Origin: Lentisphaerota bacterium | Lineage (GTDB): Bacteria; Verrucomicrobiota; Kiritimatiellia; UBA8416; VGWI01 | Assembly: GCA_016873655.1 (NCBI GenBank) | Contig: VGWI01000011.1 | Span: forward strand, 1 to 48,281 | Reading direction: 5' to 3' | Length of the DNA stretch: 48,281 nucleotides | Shown here: piece by piece, positions 7,846-15,292 of the stretch | Numbering within the stretch: the stretch's first letter is position 1 | Layout of the letters: every line of letters starts with the position of its first letter | Made by a program: the position numbers and the translations under genes | The notes under the pieces: generated by a model | Told to the model about the DNA's origin: nothing | The model's input: only the letters and a program-made list of their open reading frames with translations | Databases searched by the model: none

Positions 7846-9011
7846 AAAAGGCAAGTCTTACGCCTGCCAGGGTGATGGTTGCCGGTGTCGGCGGTGTCGG
7901 TTGCCGTGTTGTGGGCAAGCTCCGTGGCGCGTCGGCTGTGTCACTGCGCCGGCTTGCGATGGATACGGACTCGCGTTCGCTCGAGGAGTGCGGTGTCGCG
8001 GAGCGCCTGCTGCTTGGGTCGAGTACGGGGCGCGGGGCCGGGGCCGGCGGCGATCCGGTGCGCGGACGCAACGCCGCATCGGAAACGGCTGAGGAACTCC
8101 GAGCCGCGTTTGTTGACGCTTCGGTTGTGGTGTGCGTTGCCGGTCTTGGCGGCGGCACTGGAACGGGGGCATTGCCGGTGGCGCTCCGGGCCGCGCGCGA
8201 GGGCGGCTCGCTGGCCTTGGCCATGTTCACGACACCGTTCGGGTTTGAGGGGCGCAGGAGAAGGGACATCGCCCTCAACGGTTTCGGGGAACTCAGGGAG
8301 CATGCGGATGTGATGGCGGCGGTTTCCTCCGACAGGCTGATCGAATCGGTCGGGAACGCGTCGGTCGAGGAGTCGTTCTCTCTTGCCGAAGATGCGCTTT
8401 CCGGCGCCCTGACAGGGATGTGCAGCCTTGCGTCGGGTCGGGCGCTGTTCGGCGTGGACATGGAAAACGTGAGAAGGCTCTTCAGGGAGAACGGCGGTCT
8501 GTTCGCGATCAGTCACGCGGAGTCATCCGGCCCGGGCCGTGGCGTGGCCGCGGCCAGGGCCGCTCTGCGCAGCCCTCTTATCGGCGGCGACGGGCTTGGC
8601 GCGGCATCGGCTGTGCTGGTGAGCATTGTCGGCGGGCGCGACCTGCGGATCGGCGACGTCTCCGAGGCGATGGACGTTGTCGCGCAGGCGTTGCCGGAGA
8701 GCGCGGAGATGTCAATGGGGATAGCGATGGACGATCAGCTTGACCGCGTGGCGGTTACGCTGCTTGTGCTTGAAGGCGCCGGGGAACAGCCCCAGGGGCG
8801 CTTGCACACGGATGAGCCGGGCCAGCCGGCGGCCGCTCCGCAGGGCGACGAGAAGCCGCGGCGCAGGTCCGGCACCAAGGCGCGCGATGACAAGCTTACC
8901 GCGGATCACGCCGGCAGGGACCGGTTCAGGGGCAGCGAGATGACCACTTTTGACGGGGAAGACCTTGATACTCCGACATACCAGAGAAAAGGCATACGTA
9001 TCGCGGACTGA
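7842..9011 (+). CDS. ftsZ: Divergent cell division GTPase FtsZ
   Basis: A tubulin-like GTPase of 389 residues, starting at ATG 7842 inside the end of ftsA (ATGA overlap). The signature GGGTGTG is intact at residues 103-109, and RNAASETAEEL, TPFGFEGRRR and SPLIGG are recognisable FtsZ positions. Other sites differ strongly from the family: the T1 loop is GVGGVGCR (usually GVGGGGGN), NTDAQAL is replaced by DTDSRSL, and the T7 loop reads GVDMENV (204-210) instead of NxDFADV, so the asparagine and the second aspartate of that loop are changed to Gly204 and Asn209. After residue 310 comes a charged linker and a C-terminal peptide (DTPTYQRKGIR) like the FtsA-binding tail. Position in the cluster supports true FtsZ; its GTPase rate may be low. 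Confidence 0.9.
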   Translation: MKKASLTPARVMVAGVGGVGCRVVGKLRGASAVSLRRLAMDTDSRSLEECGVAERLLLGSSTGRGAGAGGDPVRGRNAASETAEELRAAFVDASVVVCVAGLGGGTGTGALPVALRAAREGGSLALAMFTTPFGFEGRRRRDIALNGFGELREHADVMAAVSSDRLIESVGNASVEESFSLAEDALSGALTGMCSLASGRALFGVDMENVRRLFRENGGLFAISHAESSGPGRGVAAARAALRSPLIGGDGLGAASAVLVSIVGGRDLRIGDVSEAMDVVAQALPESAEMSMGIAMDDQLDRVAVTLLVLEGAGEQPQGRLHTDEPGQPAAAPQGDEKPRRRSGTKARDDKLTADHAGRDRFRGSEMTTFDGEDLDTPTYQRKGIRIAD

Positions 9012-9046
9012 CGCAGTGGGCCGTTGAGTCCGGCGGGGAGCGTGAA

Positions 9047-9538
9047 GTGAGTATACTGGAACAGTTCGTGGGTAGGGAAGCCGGGCCGCTGGTTCAGTTC
9101 ATCAAGTACGCGATAGCCGGCGGGATGGCGACTTCGGTCCACATCCTCGTCTTCCACCTTTGCGCGTGGCGTTTGTTCCCGGCTCTCCAGGCCAACGATT
9201 TGGCCGTCAAGCTTCTGGGTATGCAGACCGCGAGGGAGGATGACAGGACACGCGCGCGGAACTCGATGATAGACAACGGCATCGCATTCATCTTCTCGAA
9301 CCTTGCCGCGTACATAATCAACATCCTCTGGGTTTTCGAACGCGGCAGGCACGGGGTTCTGGTTGAGATAGGGCTCTTCTATCTTGTGTCCGGGACAAGC
9401 ATGGCGGTCGGGACATCGATCATGGGCTTCATGATCAGGCGATGGGGCGTGCGCACCACATATGCTTTCGGCGCGAACCTCGTTACGGCGCTGCTGATCA
9501 ACTACGCGTTGAGGAAGTTCTTCATCTTCAACGGGTGA
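9047..9538 (+). CDS. GtrA-family membrane protein
   Basis: A 163-residue protein with about four membrane helices: VQFIKYAIAGGMATSVHILVF (17-37), IAFIFSNLAAYIINILWVF (83-101), IGLFYLVSGTSMAVGTSIMGF and AFGANLVTALLINYALRKFFIF at the end. The order and the ending (helix, then RKFFIFNG) match the GtrA family, small proteins thought to move undecaprenyl-linked or other lipid-linked sugars across the membrane. A loop of about 45 charged residues after the first helix (near 45-80) is longer than in most GtrA proteins. The start is GTG 9047 with GGGGAGC upstream. It lies just after ftsZ, and the LarA-like gene converges on it. Confidence 0.85.
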   Translation: MSILEQFVGREAGPLVQFIKYAIAGGMATSVHILVFHLCAWRLFPALQANDLAVKLLGMQTAREDDRTRARNSMIDNGIAFIFSNLAAYIINILWVFERGRHGVLVEIGLFYLVSGTSMAVGTSIMGFMIRRWGVRTTYAFGANLVTALLINYALRKFFIFNG

Positions 9539-9545
9539 AACCGTT

Positions 9546-10841
9546 TTATCCCTCGGCGGGGAACGGCACCGTATGAAGCGCTTCCGGCATGAGCATGCAT
9601 CGAATCGGCGAACCGTGCCCGCCGTTCATCTTTCCGCATGCCTCGATCACGGCGTCATCAAGCCCGGCGGCGGTGGCTATGCCGAGATCCTCCGTATCCC
9701 TCCCGGTCATCCGTGTGACAAGAACCGTGCGCGGTGCGCGCAGGAGGGTTGAGAGAGCGGTCTGACCGTTTGTCTCGCGGTGTTTGCGGAGTTCAGCCGC
9801 CAGTTCGTCCGCGTTGCGGAATCGTATCCAGTGACGGAACCGTTCGTTCCCAAGCCCTTCCTCGCACGGGGCATGCAGCACGACCATTCCCGACTCCGAG
9901 ACGGCCCTGTGGGCGTTGTAAAGGGCCTTGTGGCTCTGTATCCAGTTGCGCGCTGGCAGCGCTGAAGCCACGACGAGGTCCGGCCTGGTTTGAACCGGAA
10001 GCCCGGCGGAGCGGCGGACAAGCGCGCACGCTGCCCTGTGCGCCGCGTCCATTTCGCCGCAGAATAGCCCGATCAGGCGTCCCTCGGTGTCGAGGACCGT
10101 GTTGCACGTGAGATCCGGCGGGCGCAGCGATGCGGCGTTCATCAGTTCTTCGGCCACGGGGTTCCCGTCAAGCCGTCCGATTTCAACCCCGGCCCGGATC
10201 TCGCTGCGCATCGGGTCCAGCGCAAGGCTGTGGGTGTGCGCGATGGTGTCTGTGCCGGCGACCCCCGGGACAAGGAGTTTCCTGCCGCCCCCGAAACCTG
10301 CGTGGTAGTGGAACGAGGCGGCGCCGATGAGGACAAGGCGGTCGGCCTCGGCGGCGGTGCGGTTGATGAGTACCCGGTGGCCGAGGGGTGTGTTGCCGAT
10401 GTGGACAAGGGCGGATGAGTCATCCGGGTCATGGAAACGAACGCAACCGCCAAGGCGGCGAAACATGTCCCGGCCAAGGATTGTCTCCATCTCCTCCGCT
10501 GTCGGGCAGCGGTGGATGCCGGTCGCGATGAGGATCGTGAGCGACTCCGCTGACGGCGAATACGGCGCCCATGCGTGGAAGATCGCGGGCAGTATGCGGT
10601 CAACTGCAGCCCGGCGTGTCTGGTCCGGCACCACTATGCAGACCCGTTCGCCTTTCGCAGGAGGCGCAAGGACGCCTCGAATAGCGGGCCCTGGGCCTAT
10701 TGGCGACTCCAGCCGCGCGACGATCTGGCGGTCGGTGAGTGGCGCAGGGCGGGCCGACTCGGGGCGTGGCGTGCGGACCAGTTCAATGCGTATCCCGGAC
10801 GTCTTTGCTGCTTTGACGGCGGCAAGAAGCGCGTTGTGCAA
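9546..10841 (-). CDS. LarA-like nickel-pincer enzyme (lactate racemase superfamily)
   Basis: A 431-residue member of the LarA (DUF2088) superfamily. The N-terminal motif VPDQTRR is at 71-77, TGIHR at 108-112, and the signature FHYHAGFGGGRKLLVPGVAG at 177-196, followed by HTHSL. In characterised LarA, equivalents of His110, His178, Lys188 and a histidine near 202-204 hold the nickel-pincer nucleotide cofactor and do the hydride transfer; all are present here. Substrate is probably a 2-hydroxy acid, but this superfamily covers many substrates. No larB, larC or larE for cofactor synthesis is in the window. The start is TTG 10841 and is uncertain. It sits 173 bases after the glycosyltransferase at 11015. 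Confidence 0.85.
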   Translation of the reverse strand: MHNALLAAVKAAKTSGIRIELVRTPRPESARPAPLTDRQIVARLESPIGPGPAIRGVLAPPAKGERVCIVVPDQTRRAAVDRILPAIFHAWAPYSPSAESLTILIATGIHRCPTAEEMETILGRDMFRRLGGCVRFHDPDDSSALVHIGNTPLGHRVLINRTAAEADRLVLIGAASFHYHAGFGGGRKLLVPGVAGTDTIAHTHSLALDPMRSEIRAGVEIGRLDGNPVAEELMNAASLRPPDLTCNTVLDTEGRLIGLFCGEMDAAHRAACALVRRSAGLPVQTRPDLVVASALPARNWIQSHKALYNAHRAVSESGMVVLHAPCEEGLGNERFRHWIRFRNADELAAELRKHRETNGQTALSTLLRAPRTVLVTRMTGRDTEDLGIATAAGLDDAVIEACGKMNGGHGSPIRCMLMPEALHTVPFPAEG

Positions 10842-10873
10842 GGAGCCTGTCCCCCGGAGATAACTGACGATCC

Positions 10874-10993
10874 ATGAAAGTGATACCCTTTCCGCGGCCG
10901 GATATCAATCGCGGGACTCCTTGTGCATCGGTGGCGATCATCGAAGCCGCGTACAAGTCGGCCCGGACCGGCAGGCGGGTGAAGGTCCGCCGG
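10874..10993 (+). pseudogene. Probable remnant of a Gfo/Idh/MocA-family oxidoreductase C-terminus
   Basis: This plus-strand stretch lies in the gap between two minus-strand genes. It encodes about 40 residues, ending in ASVAIIEAAYKSARTGRRVK, which strongly resembles the last helix and strand of Gfo/Idh/MocA dehydrogenases (pattern A-x-x-V-I-E-A-A-Y-R-S-A-R-x-G-x-x-V). The residues before it (PFPRPDINRGTPC) resemble the segment that normally lies about ten residues upstream, so a small internal deletion is likely. There is a stop in frame at 10865-10867 and no catalytic domain. The frame runs on antisense through the next gene. I read it as the scar of a lost oxidoreductase; a chance match is possible. 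Confidence 0.42.
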
Positions 10994-11014
10994 ATCGTAT
11001 CGCCTGCGGACGCG

Positions 11015-12163
11015 TCAAGGCGTTTGTCGCGGGGGCGATCCCTGCGGCGAGCCGTTCAGCGTTGCGGAAATGGATTCGGCCATGCCGCGGATGAAGGGGT
11101 CCGGTCCGAAGTTCTGTGCGTGTGCGCGGATGGCTGTGGTATCCCATCTTCTTTCGGCGCAGCGCCGTACGCAGTCCGCCAGCGCGGCGGGTGTCTGTTC
11201 GTTGAAGAAGAGTCCCGTCACGCCGTCAACCACCGTCTCCGTCGCGCCGCCGCGGGCGAATGCGACAACCGGCCGTCCGCAGGCCTGCGCCTCAAGCGGC
11301 ACGATCCCGAAGTCCTCCTCCCCCGGGAAGACGAGCATCCGGCAGTTGCGGTACAGGTCGAGTATTTCGCTGTCGGGCCGCCAGCCGAGCATGCGGACAT
11401 TGTTCGGCGCGATGCGGCTGATCGAGTCGAAGTCCGTTCCAGCGCCGACGACGACGAGGGGAGTGCCCAGTTCCCTGTAGGCCGCAACGGCAAGATCAAC
11501 ACGTTTGTAAGGCACCAGCGCCGATACGATCAGGTCGAAGGAAGACTGCGGATCGGGCGACGGGGAAAACCGGGCCACGTCAACCGGCGGATAGACGAGG
11601 TCCGGCTCCCGTTTGTAGAACGCGCGAATTCGCGCCCTGACCGTTTCGCTGATTGCGATGAACCGGTCGACCCTGTCCGATACCGAGCGGTCCCAGGATC
11701 GCAGCGCCGCAAGAACGGGGCGGGCGAGGATCGAGCGCACCGCGGAGCCGCCGAGGTACTCCCTCTGGAAAGCCCAGGCGTAGCGCATCGGGGTGAAACA
11801 GTAGCACAGGTGCCGTGTGCCCGGCCGCGGCTTGAGCGCCTTGGCCACGCAGTGACTGCAGCTTATCAGCAGGTCTCCGTCCGGGCGGCGCGGTCTTGAG
11901 TTTATGGCCAGGGGGAACAGGGGGAGCATGGCGCGGTAGTGCGAAGTTATGCCCGGAACCGACTGCAGGCGCGAGGTGATGATCTCGTGGGAGCTTATTA
12001 CATCCGAAACCTTCGATCTGTCGGCGAACAGCGCGTGCACCGGGGCGTTGGGGAAGGCGCGACAGAGTTCCTCGAGGACCCGTTCGCCGCCGCGCATGCC
12101 GGTTAGCCAGTCATGCCCCAGCGACACGTCGAGTCCGGCCCATTCAGACGGATATTCGGTCAT
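11015..12163 (-). CDS. GT4-type glycosyltransferase (third gene of the cluster)
   Basis: A 382-residue GT-B glycosyltransferase. The N-terminal domain has VSLGHDWLTGMRGGERVLEEL, found in GT4 enzymes that act on mannose- or rhamnose-containing glycans, and YCFTPMRYAW. The C-terminal domain has SALVPYKRVDLAV, VVVGAGTDFDSI, MLGWRPDSEILDLY and the E-x7-E region GEEDFGIVPLEAQACGRPVVAF, then GGATETVVDGVTGLFF. I chose ATG 12163, because it overlaps the stop of the upstream gene by four bases; the open frame continues further upstream without homology. With the two genes at 12160 and 13308 it forms a coupled operon. Confidence 0.9.
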   Translation of the reverse strand: MTEYPSEWAGLDVSLGHDWLTGMRGGERVLEELCRAFPNAPVHALFADRSKVSDVISSHEIITSRLQSVPGITSHYRAMLPLFPLAINSRPRRPDGDLLISCSHCVAKALKPRPGTRHLCYCFTPMRYAWAFQREYLGGSAVRSILARPVLAALRSWDRSVSDRVDRFIAISETVRARIRAFYKREPDLVYPPVDVARFSPSPDPQSSFDLIVSALVPYKRVDLAVAAYRELGTPLVVVGAGTDFDSISRIAPNNVRMLGWRPDSEILDLYRNCRMLVFPGEEDFGIVPLEAQACGRPVVAFARGGATETVVDGVTGLFFNEQTPAALADCVRRCAERRWDTTAIRAHAQNFGPDPFIRGMAESISATLNGSPQGSPPRQTP

Positions 12164-13314
12164 TCGTTCCTTTCGCCGGCGAGTGCGTGGTAGAGATCGG
12201 CCGTCATGCGTGCGCTCCGATCCCACGTGAAGGTGGAAGCGTGTCTGATTCCACGTTCCGACAGGTTGCGATAAAGGACTGGATCGGAGAGAACGCCGGC
12301 GGCTGCGTCGGCGAATGCCGGTGCGGTTGCGGATTCGACGACAACAGCCGCGTCGCCGGCGACCTCCGGCAGTGCGCCGCCGTTGCCGCAGACGACCGGC
12401 AGGCCGGAAGCCATGGCCTCAAGCACCTGCAGGCCGAACCCCTCATACCGCGACGCGTGGACGAGCAGATCCGCAGATGCGTACTCGGCCCTGAGCGCCT
12501 CGTCCGAAAGGTAGCCGGAGAACCGGACGCTGCCGTCTATGCCGAGTTTGCGGGCAAGTGTCTGTGCTTCCGGGTAGCGGGGGTCGGGCTCGCCGGCTAT
12601 CACGAGCCGGGCGGGGATCGAGCGGCGGTGAAGCTCCGCGATCGTCTGGACGAGGAGCGGGACGTTCTTGTAGGGATCCATGCGCCCGACGTAGAGAAGG
12701 ACGGGAGATCCGCCGGGAAGGTTGCTGCCGGTCCGGGGCGAGTCTGCGCGGAAATGGTCGGAAACTCCGTTCGGGACGACCGATATCTTCTCCTTTCCAC
12801 CCAGCCGCAGGCAGCGCGCGATGTCCCGCGCCGACGCTTCGCTGACGGTGATGATGCGGGTTGCGCGGGTCGCCACAAGGCGCATCAGCGCCGAGTAAAC
12901 CGGGCGGAAACGGCTCTTCAGCGCGCGCGGGGCGTGATCCTTGAAGAGGATCGGTATCACGTCGTGGATGGTGACCACGCAGGCGGCAGGTTTGCCGCCT
13001 GCCCCGGAAAGACGGGCAAGAGGGATCATGTAGTTGGTGGAATGGAAAACGTCGGCATCCAGCTTCTTCAGCAGGCGGGGGATGCCGCACTGGCCCGCCG
13101 GCGAGAACGGTCCCCAGGGGACGAGGCGGGCGGAAAGATTGGGGCAGGCGAGACCTGCAAAGGTTTCCTCCATCGTGCGGCTGTCATTGAAAAGCGCCGT
13201 GTAGGATGTGTCCGGGTCAAGCGCCGGCAGGCGGCGAACGAGTTCCCGAGTGTGTGCGCCGATTCCCGAAATGCGCCGGTAGATCCATCGCGCGTCGATG
13301 ACAACGTTCAGCAT
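12160..13314 (-). CDS. GT4-type glycosyltransferase (second gene of the cluster)
   Basis: A 384-residue GT-B enzyme starting at ATG 13314 (MLNVVIDARWI). It has the usual opening with a glycine loop (RISGIGAHTRELVRRL, about 13-28), THDVIPILF and TRIITVSEASARDIARCL in the N-terminal domain, and PVLLYVGRMDPYKNV (about 217), VRFSGYLSDEAL and ASRYEGFGLQVLEAMASGLPVV in the C-terminal domain, with the two conserved glutamates. It overlaps the upstream gene by seven bases and the downstream one by four, so the three glycosyltransferases are probably made in fixed ratio. The sugar cannot be told. Confidence 0.9.
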   Translation of the reverse strand: MLNVVIDARWIYRRISGIGAHTRELVRRLPALDPDTSYTALFNDSRTMEETFAGLACPNLSARLVPWGPFSPAGQCGIPRLLKKLDADVFHSTNYMIPLARLSGAGGKPAACVVTIHDVIPILFKDHAPRALKSRFRPVYSALMRLVATRATRIITVSEASARDIARCLRLGGKEKISVVPNGVSDHFRADSPRTGSNLPGGSPVLLYVGRMDPYKNVPLLVQTIAELHRRSIPARLVIAGEPDPRYPEAQTLARKLGIDGSVRFSGYLSDEALRAEYASADLLVHASRYEGFGLQVLEAMASGLPVVCGNGGALPEVAGDAAVVVESATAPAFADAAAGVLSDPVLYRNLSERGIRHASTFTWDRSARMTADLYHALAGERNE

Positions 13315-14432
13315 GCGATGCTCCGGTATGCCTGGAGAGTCTGCTCCGCGGTCTTCCGCCACGTGAAGCCGGCAGCGCGTTTCAACCCGTCTGCCGTCAT
13401 GCGGCTTCGAAGCCCGGTGTCGGCGAGCGCGCTGTCCAATGCCGCGGCCCACTCCTCGGAGTCGAAGCCGCGGAGAACGAGGCCTGCTTCACCGACGATT
13501 TCGGGCAGCGATCCGCCGGAAGAAGAGATCACCGGCGTGCCGCATGCCATTGCTTCCAGCGGCGGAAGCCCGAAACCCTCATAGTGCGACGTTGTCACGA
13601 AGGCCGACGCGGCGGAGTACAGGGCCGGGAGGAGTCTGTCTCCAACGTGCGTGACGCGGCGGATGCGGGTCGCGGCGGACGAGTTCTCGATTGCCCGGAT
13701 CGAGTCGGCGTATTTCCATCCCGTCGATCCCGCGATGACCAGCAGTCCGTCGAAAGCACGCAGGCGGGAAAAGACCTCCACGAGGAACGGAAGATTCTTG
13801 CGCGGCTCGATCGTGCCGACGGTGAGAATGAAGGGGCGGTCGATGCCGAGCGCGGCGACCTCCGCCGCCGCCGCGGCGGCGGGGAGAGGTTTGAAGAACG
13901 GGGCCACGCCCAGAAGCGTTGTGTGAATACGGGAGCGTGGAACGCCGAGCAATTCCTCGATCTCACGCGCGCTGAAACTTGAGACCGTCAGCACGGCATC
14001 GGCGGAACGCGCGGTGCGCTGGATGCCGGCACGGAGGTAGGCCAGGTTCCGTTCCTCGGCGAATTCAGGATGGCGTATGAAGCTGAGGTCGTGAATGGTC
14101 ACGGCGCAGCGGGCGCCTTTCCGGACCGGCGGAAGTATGAAGTTCGGGAAATGATAGACGTCAGCCCCCGGGGCGAACGCGGTGTAGGGGGGCCATCGCA
14201 GTGTCTTCCACGAATACTGGATCAGCCTGCCCGGCACGAGGCGGACTGGCCTCACGAACCGGGACGGGAGCCCTGATGGATCAGCGCGGCCCATGAAGTC
14301 GAAATACACGAGGTCCATGGAATCGGAGGCAGGAATGCAATGCGCCAGTGAGTTTGCCAGCGAGAGCACGTAGCGGCCAACGCCTGCCCTTTGCGCGACG
14401 GCAGGTTGAACGTCAATGCAGATTCGCATCAT
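13308..14432 (-). CDS. GT4-type glycosyltransferase (first gene of the cluster)
   Basis: A 374-residue GT-B enzyme, from ATG 14432 (or the second ATG at 14429, which has better spacing to the GGGAG site). It opens with MRICIDVQPAVAQRAGVGRYVLSL, then VTIHDLSFIRHPEFAEE and ADAVLTVSSFSAREIEELL, and in the C-terminal domain FILTVGTIEPRKNLPFLV, VTHVGDRLLPALYSAASAFV and the E-x7-E site EGFGLPPLEAMACGTPVI. It belongs to the large group of mannosyl- and rhamnosyl-type transferases of O-antigen and exopolysaccharide loci. The residues before the chosen start (open frame to 14588) show no homology. It is divergent from grpE. Confidence 0.9.
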   Translation of the reverse strand: MMRICIDVQPAVAQRAGVGRYVLSLANSLAHCIPASDSMDLVYFDFMGRADPSGLPSRFVRPVRLVPGRLIQYSWKTLRWPPYTAFAPGADVYHFPNFILPPVRKGARCAVTIHDLSFIRHPEFAEERNLAYLRAGIQRTARSADAVLTVSSFSAREIEELLGVPRSRIHTTLLGVAPFFKPLPAAAAAAEVAALGIDRPFILTVGTIEPRKNLPFLVEVFSRLRAFDGLLVIAGSTGWKYADSIRAIENSSAATRIRRVTHVGDRLLPALYSAASAFVTTSHYEGFGLPPLEAMACGTPVISSSGGSLPEIVGEAGLVLRGFDSEEWAAALDSALADTGLRSRMTADGLKRAAGFTWRKTAEQTLQAYRSIAC

Positions 14433-14519
14433 CTCTCCCGGCTGAAGACGCCAACGGACAGGGCAGAAGGTAGCAACCCGCGGCGGATGATGAAACCGCA
14501 AAAGGATGCCGTGACCGCG

Positions 14520-14557
14520 GTTCGCCGCGCCATGATCGCGTGTGATGTTCGGCGAAC
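14520..14557. promoter_or_regulatory. Inverted repeat upstream of the grpE promoter
   Basis: Two perfect 8-base arms, GTTCGCCG at 14520-14527 and CGGCGAAC at 14550-14557, are separated by 22 bases. They sit about 20 bases upstream of the -35 box of the grpE promoter and 90 bases from the divergent glycosyltransferase start. This may be an operator. It is not the CIRCE element (TTAGCACTC with a nine-base spacer), so HrcA control by that site is not supported. A chance GC-rich repeat cannot be ruled out. Confidence 0.35.
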
Positions 14558-14575
14558 GGCGCGCGAGATGGGATG

Positions 14576-14605
14576 TTGACGCATGCAAAACGCAGAAGCT
14601 ATGAT
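14576..14605 (+). promoter_or_regulatory. Sigma70-type promoter of the grpE-dnaJ-rsmE operon
   Basis: A -35 box TTGACG at 14576-14581 and a -10 box TATGAT at 14600-14605 are separated by 18 bases. Five of six bases match the consensus in each box. Predicted transcript start is near 14612, about 15 bases before the grpE ATG. It is one of the clearest promoters in the window. Confidence 0.7.
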
Positions 14606-14626
14606 CTGCGGCCCTGTTAGACGAAC

Positions 14627-15283
14627 ATGAATACCGAAGAACAGAAGAAGGAGAACGTCGAGGCCGAAACCGGCGCCGGATCCGCGGCCGGGGCCGCGCC
14701 TGACGGTGCGCCGGTTGAATCCGCCGGGCAGCACCCGGCGGGCAGGGAAGAGAACGCTCACCATCAGCACCACGACCGCGGTCACAAGCATGGTCACCAC
14801 GGGAAGAAGGACCACAAGGAGTCCTCTGAAGCGGCGTCCCTGAACGAACGGCTCCTGCGGCTTGCCGCCGATTTCGACAACTTCCGAAAACGCACCGCCA
14901 GGGAGTGGGATGAAGTCCGGCGTAAGGCGAACGAAGACATCATACTCGAACTCCTGCCGGTGACGGATTCCCTGACGCTTGCGATAGAGTCGGCGAACTC
15001 GGGCGATACGCCGGCGGCGTTCGTCGAGGGCGTCAAGCTGGTGCTGGACAGGATGAACGCCGTCCTTGCCAAGTTCGGCGTGGAGCCGATCGAGGCCGTG
15101 GGGAAGCCGTTTGACCCGGCGCTCCACGAGGCGATTTCGGTAATGGCCGCGCCCCAGACGCCGGAGAACCATGTCTTTGCCGAATCGCGCAAGGGGTACA
15201 TGCTTGGCGGGCACGTTCTCCGGGCTTCGCAGGTGATCGTTTCGTCCGGTCCTGCTCCGTCCTCCGACGGGGCCGGAAAGTAG
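14627..15283 (+). CDS. grpE: Nucleotide exchange factor GrpE with histidine-rich N-terminus
   Basis: GrpE releases ADP from DnaK and lets the chaperone cycle continue. The conserved part runs from about residue 70: the long helix SLNERLLRLAADFDNFRKRTARE, then ELLPVTDSLTLAIE, FVEGVKLVLDRMNAVLAKFGVEPI, the family motif GKPFDPALHEAISV, and GYMLGGHVLRASQVIVS at the C-terminus. The first 70 residues are acidic and disordered-looking, with a histidine-rich patch at 45-63 (nine histidines in 19 residues) that is not typical of GrpE. 218 residues total. It is followed by dnaJ nine bases later. dnaK is not in the window. Confidence 0.95.
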   Translation: MNTEEQKKENVEAETGAGSAAGAAPDGAPVESAGQHPAGREENAHHQHHDRGHKHGHHGKKDHKESSEAASLNERLLRLAADFDNFRKRTAREWDEVRRKANEDIILELLPVTDSLTLAIESANSGDTPAAFVEGVKLVLDRMNAVLAKFGVEPIEAVGKPFDPALHEAISVMAAPQTPENHVFAESRKGYMLGGHVLRASQVIVSSGPAPSSDGAGK

Positions 15284-15292
15284 GAAACCGCC

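Noticed and set aside
10874-11899. Plus-strand open frame of 341 codons
   Set aside because: Beyond the first 40 or so codons it is antisense to a clear glycosyltransferase; only the first part is kept as a possible remnant.
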